The position numbers and the translations under genes were made by a program. This document shows positions 30,613 to 37,812 of a stretch of 38,251 nucleotides of DNA, in pieces (position 1 is the first letter of the stretch; every line of letters begins with the position of its first letter). Under the pieces are notes generated by a model. That model had not been told where the DNA came from, did not search any database, and was given only the letters and a program-made list of their open reading frames with translations. This DNA comes from JBOFLG01 sp051657745 (GTDB taxonomy: Bacteria > Actinomycetota > Actinomycetes > Actinomycetales > Dermatophilaceae): positions 1-38,251 of the forward strand of contig JBOFLG010000059.1 in assembly GCA_051657745.1 (NCBI GenBank), read 5' to 3'.

Positions 30613-31545
30613 ATGACGGAGAAAAAGCCGCCGCTGCACCACCCCTTCCTCGCACGCGAGAGCGAGGTTCTCGGTGTGTCGCGCCACGAGCGTGCCGGGT
30701 CGTCCTTCCGGAGCGTCTTCCGCGGTGTCGTGGTCGACGCGCGAGTGCCCGACACGCTCGTGGTCCGTTCGCGGGCCGCGTTGTTGCTGGCCCCGGAAGG
30801 CGGGGTCGTCAGTCATTTCACGGCGGCGCGCCTGTGGGGTGGGCGAGTGCCCGACAACGAGTGGGTCCACGTGTCGTTCATGCGTGACGTCCGCTTTCGC
30901 GTCCGCGGCATCAAGCCACACCGTTTCCGTCACCGTCTGGACATCACCAAGTGGCACGGCCTACCGCTGACCTCGCCCGAGCAGACCTTCTGCCACATGG
31001 CCAAGTTTCTCGGCCTCATCGATCTGGTGGCCTTGGGTGATGCTCTGGTGCGCAAGCATCGCTTCACGGCTGCGCACCTACGCGGGTACGCGGAAGGTTG
31101 GGAGGGCCAGTTTCACAACGAGGTGGTCGCGGCCGCACGACTCGTGCGCGAACGGGTCGACTCCTCGCCCGAGACGGCCTTGCGCCTGCTGATCGTGCTC
31201 GCAGGGCTGCCGGAGCCCGATGTCGACATCCGCATTCGCGACGCCGACGGGAACGTACGCTTCCGCATCGATCTGGGCTACGAGGGCGAGCGGCTCGCGA
31301 TCGAGTACGACGGTCGGTGGCACGCGGCGGATGAGCAGCGCGCCAAGGACCTGGCCCGTCGTACCCACCTGAGCGACGAAGAGGGGTGGACCTTCGTCGT
31401 CGTCACCGGCGACGAACTCTATGGCGGTGCGGAGACGCTGCTCGAGCGCATCACCGCCGCAGCTCGCAACGCCGGTATCTGCGTGCCGAACGTCCCCTCC
31501 CAGGCATGGCGCCAGCACTTCCGGGTGGTCCGCTTCGTCGCCTAG
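30613..31545 (+). CDS. DUF559/VSR-like endonuclease-domain protein (AbiEi-like)
   Basis: 310 residues. The C-terminal part is a DUF559 domain with a PD-(D/E)XK pattern: Glu187 (SSPETALR), Asp220 (FRIDLGY) and Glu231/Asp233 (AIEYDGRWH), then WTFVVVTGDEL. The N-terminal half (VSRHERAGSSFRSVFRGVVVD, VSHFTAARLWG) resembles the AbiEi antitoxin/DUF559 proteins common in actinobacteria, but a clear winged helix is missing. Whether it cuts DNA is unknown. The ATG at 30613 is preferred; the GTG at 30565 would add 16 residues and lies just after repeat B. The gene is alone and is flanked by two dyad repeats on each side in inverted orientation, as if it were a cassette. Confidence 0.8.
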   Translation: MTEKKPPLHHPFLARESEVLGVSRHERAGSSFRSVFRGVVVDARVPDTLVVRSRAALLLAPEGGVVSHFTAARLWGGRVPDNEWVHVSFMRDVRFRVRGIKPHRFRHRLDITKWHGLPLTSPEQTFCHMAKFLGLIDLVALGDALVRKHRFTAAHLRGYAEGWEGQFHNEVVAAARLVRERVDSSPETALRLLIVLAGLPEPDVDIRIRDADGNVRFRIDLGYEGERLAIEYDGRWHAADEQRAKDLARRTHLSDEEGWTFVVVTGDELYGGAETLLERITAAARNAGICVPNVPSQAWRQHFRVVRFVA

Positions 31546-31550
31546 CTCGG

Positions 31551-31579
31551 CACAATCGCCCTATTGGTCGATAGTGCAG
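31551..31579 (-). repeat. Dyad repeat, copy C (right pair, inverted)
   Basis: The reverse complement contains ATCGACCAATAGGGCGAT. With its flanks the site is an imperfect palindrome: outer GCAC/GTGC, inner ATCG/CGAT, then CC/GG around TATT. It begins 6 nt after the DUF559 gene's stop. Confidence 0.85.
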
Positions 31580-31590
31580 GGTGAGGGCGC

Positions 31591-31622
31591 CTGCAGGATC
31601 GCCCTATTGGTCGATAGTGCTG
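31591..31622 (-). repeat. Dyad repeat, copy D (right pair, inverted)
   Basis: The reverse complement contains ATCGACCAATAGGGCGAT followed by CCTGCAG, matching copy A over the core. It lies 41 bp from copy C; copies A and B are 43 bp apart. Confidence 0.85.
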
Positions 31623-31743
31623 CGGGCAGCCCAGGGGTTGCGGCGGCGGGCTGCGCCTCGTAGCGTCGCCAGCATCGCCCGGCTTCAGACGACGAACCGT
31701 CCACGAATGCCGTTGTCTACCACTGCGATCACCGGGAGTTGCT

Positions 31744-33552
31744 GTGCAACGACGCCTGCTCATCTCGTTCGCGACCACCATCGCCTTCCTGGCCCTGGCA
31801 TCGTCGACATCCTCGACTGCGGCCGTCGCCGATGCCCCTCCCCCGGCCGCCCCCGCAGCGGGCCAGGGGACCACCGAGTCCGGTGCCGCACCAGCGGGAT
31901 CCCGTGACACGATCGTGCATCTGTTCGAGTGGAACTGGGCCTCCATCGCCGCCGAGTGCACCTCGGTTCTGGGCCCGAAAGGGTACGGCGGCGTTCAGGT
32001 CTCGCCGCCGCAGGAGCACGTGGTGCTGCCGGAGCGGGGGTTCCCGTGGTGGCAGGACTACCAGCCGGTGTCGTATGAGCTGTCCTCCCGCCGTGGCGAC
32101 CGGGCCGCGTTCGCGGCGATGGTCGACACCTGCCACGACGCCGGGGTCGAGGTGTACGTGGACGCTGTGGTCAACCACATGGCCGGCTCGAACACCCCGA
32201 GCGGTATCGGCAGCGCCGGCAACTCGTTCCAGCCCTACGAGTACCCCGACGTTCCGTTCACCCGCACCGACTTTCACGAACCGTGCGACATCCGGGACTA
32301 CACCGACCGGGCCCAGGTGCAGAACTGCCAGTTGTCCTCGCTGACCGACCTGCGCACCGAGTCGGCCACCGTGCGGGAGAAGGTCTCCGGGTACCTGGCG
32401 GACCTCCTCAGTCTCGGCGTCGACGGATTCCGGGTGGATGCCGCCAAGCACGTCCCGGTGGCCGACCTCGACGCGCTGCTGGCCGGCGCCGGTGGTACGC
32501 CGTACATCTACCAGGAGGTGATCGAGGGCGGTCCGGGCGAAGTCCCTCCCACCGAATACGCCCCGCTCGGCGACGTCACCGACTTCCGCTACGGCGACAC
32601 GGTCGGCGACGCGTTCCGCCGTGGTGACCTCGTCGACCTTCGCACCCTCCCGGACCGGATGGCCCTGACCTCGGAGCAGGCCCAGGTGTTCATCGACAAC
32701 CACGACACCGAACGCAATGGGCGGACGAAGCTCAACTACGCCGGCGGTGACCGCTACTACCTCGCCGAGGCGTTCATGCTGGCCTACCCGTTCGGCACGC
32801 CGTCGGTGATGTCCGGGTACGCCTTCACCGGCTCCGACCAGGGGCCCCCGGCCGATACTTCCGGGCGCACGACCGACGCGTCCTGCGGCACCGGCACATG
32901 GACCTGCCAGCACCGCGACACCCGGATCGCGAACATGGTCGGGCTGCGGAACACGGCCCGTGGACAAGGGGTCACCGACTGGTGGACCAACGGATCAGGA
33001 CAGGTCGCCTTCGGTCGGGGCACGAGCGCCTACGTCGCCTTCAACACCGACAGTGCCGCGCTGAACCGGGCCTTCGACTCCGCGCTGCCGGCCGGCACCT
33101 ATTGCGATGTGATGACCGGTGAGGTCAGCGGGAGCACCTGCAGCGGGCGCAGCATCACGGTGGCCGCCGACGGCACGTTCACCGCCACGGTGGACCCGAA
33201 TCGGGCTCTCGCACTGCACATCGGGGCCCGCACGGCGGCTCCTCCGGCCGGGGAGACCACGACAGTCGCCTTCGCGGTCACGGCACGCACCACGATCGGC
33301 CAGGAGGTGTACGTGGTCGGCAACGTGCCCGAGTTAGGTTCCTGGAACCCTGCGGGGGGCGTGCAACTGTCATCGGCCGACTATCCGGTCTGGCGCGCCG
33401 CGGTACCGCTGCCCGCCGGGAGCGACGTCGAGTACAAGTACCTCACCCGCACCTCGACCGGCGCCGTCACCTGGGAGGCCGGGGCGAACCGGACCCTCCG
33501 GGTGCCGGCCGACGGCGCGCCGGCCGTCACCGACACGTGGCGGTCCCCGTAG
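31744..33552 (+). CDS. Secreted alpha-amylase (GH13) with C-terminal CBM20
   Basis: 602 residues. An N-terminal signal peptide (about 1-30, RR then a hydrophobic run ending near ADA) directs export. The GH13 domain follows the Streptomyces/animal-type layout: HLFEWNWASIAAEC, GVQVSPPQEH, VYVDAVVNHM, nucleophile Asp232 in GFRVDAAKH, acid/base Glu258 in YIYQEVIEGG, and Asp321 in FIDNHDTERN. A beta domain follows, and residues about 505-602 are a CBM20 starch-binding module (VGNVPELGSWNP, YKYLTR, W-E-AGANR). It hydrolyses internal alpha-1,4 bonds of starch outside the cell. The GTG start at 31744 has GGGAG 6 nt upstream. It stands alone. Confidence 0.95.
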   Translation: MQRRLLISFATTIAFLALASSTSSTAAVADAPPPAAPAAGQGTTESGAAPAGSRDTIVHLFEWNWASIAAECTSVLGPKGYGGVQVSPPQEHVVLPERGFPWWQDYQPVSYELSSRRGDRAAFAAMVDTCHDAGVEVYVDAVVNHMAGSNTPSGIGSAGNSFQPYEYPDVPFTRTDFHEPCDIRDYTDRAQVQNCQLSSLTDLRTESATVREKVSGYLADLLSLGVDGFRVDAAKHVPVADLDALLAGAGGTPYIYQEVIEGGPGEVPPTEYAPLGDVTDFRYGDTVGDAFRRGDLVDLRTLPDRMALTSEQAQVFIDNHDTERNGRTKLNYAGGDRYYLAEAFMLAYPFGTPSVMSGYAFTGSDQGPPADTSGRTTDASCGTGTWTCQHRDTRIANMVGLRNTARGQGVTDWWTNGSGQVAFGRGTSAYVAFNTDSAALNRAFDSALPAGTYCDVMTGEVSGSTCSGRSITVAADGTFTATVDPNRALALHIGARTAAPPAGETTTVAFAVTARTTIGQEVYVVGNVPELGSWNPAGGVQLSSADYPVWRAAVPLPAGSDVEYKYLTRTSTGAVTWEAGANRTLRVPADGAPAVTDTWRSP

Positions 33553-33557
33553 TCACG

Positions 33558-33622
33558 CTTCACGCCCCGAGTCACTTCACGCCCCCGAGTCACTGCTGGC
33601 CGCGAGGCACTGCTGGCCGCGA
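33558..33622 (+). repeat. Short imperfect tandem repeats downstream of the amylase gene
   Basis: CTTCACGCCCCGAGTCAC occurs twice in a row (33558 and 33575, the second with one extra C), and then CACTGCTGGCCGCGA-type units occur twice (about 33590 and 33608). The gap to the DUF885 gene holds nothing else except the promoter. Confidence 0.5.
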
Positions 33623-33752
33623 CCGGGAGACCTTCTGCGGCATCGGGAATCCGTGCCGGAGTAGGCGAAAGCTCTCGGGATGACGCGAGACGTGTCGGGA
33701 TGGAGCGCACCGGCCGCGGGTGACGCAGGGGGCACCCGGAGCGGTGCTCGGG

Positions 33753-33758
33753 TAGCGT
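33753..33758 (+). promoter_or_regulatory. -10 box (TAGCGT), near-leaderless promoter of the DUF885 gene
   Basis: TAGCGT ends 8 nt before the GTG at 33767. No ribosome-binding site is present. Confidence 0.5.
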
Positions 33759-33766
33759 CTCGACGG

Positions 33767-35455
33767 GTGAGCGAGCACACCATCCCCCTCCGTCACCCCA
33801 CCGCGGTCGACGCCGTCGCCGAGGCCTATTTTGACGCCGCCGTCGCGGCATCCCCCATCGAGGCGACCTATCTCGGCCTGCCCGGCGGTGAGGCCGAACT
33901 CGACGACTTCTCCCCCGACGGATACGCCCATCACGCCCGCCTCGCCCAGGACGCCCTGGCGGCCTTGGACGCCGCCCACCCCACCGACGAGGTCGACCAG
34001 GTCACCGTCGCCGCGCTGCGCGAGCGGCTGACCCTCCTGGTCGAGACCCACGAGGCCGGGTACGACCGGATGCAACTCAACGTCATCGCCTCACCACTGC
34101 AGAGTTGCCGCGACGTCTTCGACCTCATGCCCACCGCCACCTCGGACGACTGGGCCACCATCGCGGCCCGGCTCACCAAGGTGCCGACCGCGCTCGAGCA
34201 GTACGTCACCACGTTGCGGGAGTCGGCCGACCGCGGGCTGATCACGCCGCGCAGGCAGGTCATCGCGGGGATCCAGCAGTGCCACGACCTCACCGCCGAC
34301 AACGGTTTCTTCGCCGCCTTCTGCGCCGGCGCAGCGGCCGGTGGCGACGACCTCTCGGATGCCGTGCGGGCCGACCTGGAGCGCGGCACCGCCGCGGCGG
34401 CCACCGCGTACCACCAGCTCGCCGACGACCTGCGCGAGCACCTGCTCGAGCGCGCCCCCGAGGCCGACGCCTGCGGCCGGGAGCGCTACGAGCTGGCGTC
34501 GCGTAACTTCCTGGGCGCCACCGTCGACCTGGCGGAAACCTACGCCTGGGGGCAGGAGGAACTGGCCCGGATCACCGCCGAGATGGCCAGCACCGCCGAG
34601 CGGATTCGCCCCGGCGCCACGGTCGCCGAGGCCATCGCGCACCTCGACACCGACCCCGCGTACGTGGTGCACGGCACTGACGCCCTCCGCGCGTGGATGC
34701 AGGTCAGAGCCGACGAGGTCATCGACTCCATGGCCGGCACCCATTTCGACATCCCTGACCCGGTGCGCACCATCGAGTGCCGGATCGCGCCCACCCAGAC
34801 CGGCGGCGTCTACTACACCGGCCCGAGCGACGGCTTCGCCCGGCCGGGGCGGATGTGGTGGAGCGTGCCTGCCGGGGTCACCACGTTCGGCACCTGGCGT
34901 GAACTCACCACCGTCTACCACGAAGGCGTGCCCGGCCATCACCTCCAGGTCGCTCAGACCGTGTACCGCGCCGAGCTGCTCAACCGGTGGCGGCGGCTGA
35001 TGTGCTGGGTCAGCGGGCACGGGGAGGGCTGGGCGCTCTATGCCGAGCGGCTGATGGCCGAGCTTGGCTTCATGGACGATCCAGGCAACTACCTCGGCCT
35101 GCTCGACGGCCAGTCGCTGCGCGCCGCACGGGTCGTCCTCGACATCGGTGTGCACTGCGGCTTCGAGGCGCCCGCCGAGGTCGGCGGCGGCGCCTGGACC
35201 TACGACACCGCATGGCAGTTCCTCACCGCGCACGCCAACCAGGGCGAGGAGCAGCTGCGCTTCGAACTGAACCGCTACCTCGGCTGGCCAGGCCAGGCAC
35301 CGAGCTACAAAATCGGTGAGCGACTGTGGCTGCAGCTGCGTGACGAGGCCGCCGCCCGCGAGGGAGCGGCGTTCTCGCTCAAGGACTTCCACCGTCGCGC
35401 TCTCGACGTCGGCTCGGTAGGTTTGGACGCCCTCCGCCTGGCGGTGCTCGGCTGA
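33767..35455 (+). CDS. DUF885 family putative metallopeptidase
   Basis: 562 residues, the usual length of DUF885. A zinc-binding motif of the HExxxxHH type is visible as TTVYHEGVPGHHLQ (about residue 385), followed by the third ligand region HGEGWALYAERLMAELG. The N-terminus YFDAAVAASPIEATYLGLP and the late ELNRYLGWPGQAPSYKIGERLWLQLRDEA are family features. Substrate is unknown; related M2/M32-like folds are peptidases. No signal peptide is seen, so it is likely cytoplasmic. The GTG at 33767 is set by the promoter and the family N-terminus. It is separated from the antiporter gene by a 176-bp gap that holds a tandem repeat. Confidence 0.9.
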   Translation: MSEHTIPLRHPTAVDAVAEAYFDAAVAASPIEATYLGLPGGEAELDDFSPDGYAHHARLAQDALAALDAAHPTDEVDQVTVAALRERLTLLVETHEAGYDRMQLNVIASPLQSCRDVFDLMPTATSDDWATIAARLTKVPTALEQYVTTLRESADRGLITPRRQVIAGIQQCHDLTADNGFFAAFCAGAAAGGDDLSDAVRADLERGTAAAATAYHQLADDLREHLLERAPEADACGRERYELASRNFLGATVDLAETYAWGQEELARITAEMASTAERIRPGATVAEAIAHLDTDPAYVVHGTDALRAWMQVRADEVIDSMAGTHFDIPDPVRTIECRIAPTQTGGVYYTGPSDGFARPGRMWWSVPAGVTTFGTWRELTTVYHEGVPGHHLQVAQTVYRAELLNRWRRLMCWVSGHGEGWALYAERLMAELGFMDDPGNYLGLLDGQSLRAARVVLDIGVHCGFEAPAEVGGGAWTYDTAWQFLTAHANQGEEQLRFELNRYLGWPGQAPSYKIGERLWLQLRDEAAAREGAAFSLKDFHRRALDVGSVGLDALRLAVLG

Positions 35456-35487
35456 CCCGGTCCGGCACGACGGGCGCACCCTCGAAC

Positions 35488-35601
35488 CACACCAGGCCCG
35501 GATGACGCCCGCCTCCTGGGTACCGCCGGTCACCCCCTCGCGGTCACACCAGGCCCGGATGACGCCCGCCTCCTGGGTACCGCAGGTCACCCGCTCGCGG
35601 T
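35488..35601 (+). repeat. Two tandem copies of a 57-bp unit
   Basis: 35488-35544 and 35545-35601 differ at two positions. Each unit starts CACACCAGGCCCGGATGACG and so contains one copy of the over-represented 9-mer GGATGACGC. It lies between the DUF885 gene and the antiporter gene. A third 9-mer, in the opposite orientation, follows at 35607. Confidence 0.9.
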
Positions 35602-35631
35602 CGGGTGCGTCATCCGGCGACAATCCCTGAC

Positions 35632-37533
35632 GTGGATCTCGCCCTCACCGTCGTCGCCATCGTCGTCACCGTTGTCGTCGTCGGGCGGCTCACCGAGCGG
35701 CTCGGCGTCGCGCTGCCGGTAGTACTGCTGGTGGTCGGCGCTGCCGCGTCGTTCGTGCCCGGCATCCCGCTCGTCGCGCTGTCGCCCGACCTGGTGCTGT
35801 TCGGCCTGTTGCCCCCGCTGCTGTACTCGGCCGCGATCTCGAGCTCGCTGCTCGACCTCACCGCGCACCGCTGGCCGATCCTCGGCCTGTCAGTCGGGCT
35901 GGTGGTGTTCACCGCGGCCGGGGTGGCCGTGGTGGCATCGGCGCTGCTGCCGATCTCGTTCGCGCTGGCGTTCGCGCTCGGCGCGATCGTGGCGCCCCCG
36001 GACGCGGTCGCGGCCACCGCGGTCGCGCGCCGCATCGGGCTCCCCCGGCGGGTCACCACGATCCTCGAAGGCGAGTCGTTACTCAACGACGCCACCGCGC
36101 TGGTGTCGCTCCGCACCGCGCTCGCGGCCGCCGGCCTCGCCGCGCACGGCACCGATCTCCCGGAGGTGAGCGCGATCTCGGTCACCGTCGACCTGCTCGT
36201 CGCGGCAGTCGGTGGCGCGATTATCGGCGCAGCCCTGGCATTCGTCGTCGGCTGGCTCCGTAGCCGGGTCCAGGAGGTGTCCGCCGACACCGCGCTGTCC
36301 CTGGTGGCGCCGTACGCCTCCTTCGTTCTCGCCGAGCAGGTCCACGCGTCCGGGGTGGTGGCCGTGGTCGCCACCGGGCTGCTGCTCGCGCACCGTGCAC
36401 CGCTCCAGCAGACGGCCGCGTCGCGCCTGTCCGAACGGGTCAACTGGTCAAGCCTCACCTACGTGCTGGAGAACGCGGTGTTCCTGCTCATCGGGCTGCA
36501 GGTGGCCACCCTGGTCGCCGACGTCGAGGAGGGCGAACTCGCCCCGGGCCGGACGCTCGCGGTCGCGCTCGTCGTGCTGCTGGTCTGCCTCGTACTGCGC
36601 CCGATCTGGATGCTGCCCGCGACCATGCTGATCGCCCGTCTCGACGCCCGTACCGACCCTGGGCTCGACCGCCGCCAGCGGATGCGCGGCGCGCTGGTGG
36701 GCTCCTGGGCGGGGATGCGCGGGGTCGTCACCCTGGCCGCGGCGCTCACCCTTCCGGAGGAGACGCCGCTGCGAGCCGAGTTGGTCCTCATCGCCCTCGT
36801 GGTCACAGTCGGCACCCTGCTGCTCCAAGGCACCACCCTGCCGCTGCTGGCCCGGGCGCTCGACGTGCGCGGGCCGGACCCCCGTGAGGACGCCCTGGCC
36901 GAGGCCACCGTGCTGGGCGCGATGATCGGTGCCGGGCTGCGCACCCTGGAGTCCGACCCGGATGCCGACCCCGACGCCGTGCGCGTCATCCGCGAGCAAT
37001 CCACCGCGCGAGTCAACCGCAGTTGGGAGCGGCTCGGCACCCTCGGACCGTCCCGCACCGAGACACCGAGCGAGGCCGAGGCCCGCCTCCGCACCGCCAT
37101 GATCGCGGCCGAGCGGGCCGAGCTGATGCGCATCCGGGACGCCGGCGAGGTCGACCACACCGTGTTGACCAGCGTGCTCGCCCAACTCGACGCCGAGGAG
37201 GCCGCGCTCGGCTGGGTCCGCGAACGCCGCGGACGGCTCCGCGAGTCGCCACTGCGCGCCCCCGACCGGATGCCGAGCGGCTGCGCGCACATCGGCGCGC
37301 TCGGCCCGCCGCGCCCGCCCGGCACCGCCACCGGATGCACGGCCTGCCTCGCCGCCGGTACCCGCTGGGTGCACCTGCGCTCCTGCGAGGAGTGCGGGCA
37401 CGTGGGCTGCTGCGACTCCTCGCCCGAGCGGCACGCGAGCGCCCACCATGAGGAGACCGGCCACCCGGTGATGCGCAGCATCGAGCCGGGTGAGGCGTGG
37501 CGCTGGTGTTTCGTCGACGAGGTCCTCGGCTGA
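35632..37533 (+). CDS. CPA1-type Na+/H+ antiporter with C-terminal UBP-type zinc finger
   Basis: 633 residues. About 12 transmembrane helices (1-415) form an NhaP-like antiporter; ALGAIVAPPDAVAATAVARRIGLP and ILEGESLLNDATAL carry the Asp residues of the ion path, and GSWAGMRGVVTLAAALTLP is typical. A cytoplasmic helical segment (420-545) follows. Residues about 547-633 are a UBP-type zinc finger: Cys551 and His553, Cys569/Cys572, Cys585/Cys588, His590, Cys593/Cys594, His601 and His611. In eukaryotes this domain binds free ubiquitin tails; its bacterial role is unknown. The GTG at 35632 lies 7 nt after a -10-like GACAAT (35619-35624). A 59-residue gene starts 6 nt downstream. Confidence 0.92.
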   Translation: MDLALTVVAIVVTVVVVGRLTERLGVALPVVLLVVGAAASFVPGIPLVALSPDLVLFGLLPPLLYSAAISSSLLDLTAHRWPILGLSVGLVVFTAAGVAVVASALLPISFALAFALGAIVAPPDAVAATAVARRIGLPRRVTTILEGESLLNDATALVSLRTALAAAGLAAHGTDLPEVSAISVTVDLLVAAVGGAIIGAALAFVVGWLRSRVQEVSADTALSLVAPYASFVLAEQVHASGVVAVVATGLLLAHRAPLQQTAASRLSERVNWSSLTYVLENAVFLLIGLQVATLVADVEEGELAPGRTLAVALVVLLVCLVLRPIWMLPATMLIARLDARTDPGLDRRQRMRGALVGSWAGMRGVVTLAAALTLPEETPLRAELVLIALVVTVGTLLLQGTTLPLLARALDVRGPDPREDALAEATVLGAMIGAGLRTLESDPDADPDAVRVIREQSTARVNRSWERLGTLGPSRTETPSEAEARLRTAMIAAERAELMRIRDAGEVDHTVLTSVLAQLDAEEAALGWVRERRGRLRESPLRAPDRMPSGCAHIGALGPPRPPGTATGCTACLAAGTRWVHLRSCEECGHVGCCDSSPERHASAHHEETGHPVMRSIEPGEAWRWCFVDEVLG

Positions 37534-37539
37534 GCGCTC

Positions 37540-37719
37540 ATGGTCGAGCGCGAGTTCTGGTCGACAGCCGACGCGCGGCGCGCGGCCGCCCCCGAGTTAT
37601 CGGTTCGGTGGCACGAAGCACGGGTCGACACCCGACCGGAGGCCGGCGACGAGTCGGTGCCCCCGGGCGACCCGGAGCGGGCCTGGGCCGAGATCAGCGT
37701 CGAGGGGCCGGGCGGCTGA
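37540..37719 (+). CDS. Small hypothetical protein (59 aa)
   Basis: ATG at 37540, 6 nt after the antiporter stop, TGA at 37719. Codons are strongly G/C at the third position, as in neighbouring real genes. The sequence begins MVEREFWSTADARRAAAPEL and has no membrane helix or known motif; it is acidic toward the end (GDPERAWAEISVEG). Close spacing suggests co-transcription with the antiporter. It is not recognised. Calling it coding rests on position and codon use only. Confidence 0.55.
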   Translation: MVEREFWSTADARRAAAPELSVRWHEARVDTRPEAGDESVPPGDPERAWAEISVEGPGG

Positions 37720-37799
37720 CCTTAGGTGGTGAGTCCACCGGCACCAGGCATGCCTCAGCCCTCGGTCACCCTGTCACTCGTGGATGACGCGCGCTCGCC

Positions 37800-37805
37800 T
37801 AGCGT
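37800..37805 (+). promoter_or_regulatory. -10 box (TAGCGT), leaderless promoter of maf
   Basis: TAGCGT ends 7 nt before the GTG at 37813. Confidence 0.55.
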
Positions 37806-37812
37806 GTGCGCC

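Noticed and set aside
30491..31622. CRISPR or insertion-sequence ends for the ATCGACCAATAGG repeats
   Set aside because: There are only two copies per side, spacers are not of array type, and no transposase gene lies between them. They are kept as dyad repeats bracketing a gene.
34091..35623. 510-codon minus-strand frame opposite the DUF885 gene
   Set aside because: Antisense shadow. Its N-terminal repeat of CGTQEAGVIRAWC only reflects the 57-bp DNA tandem repeat.
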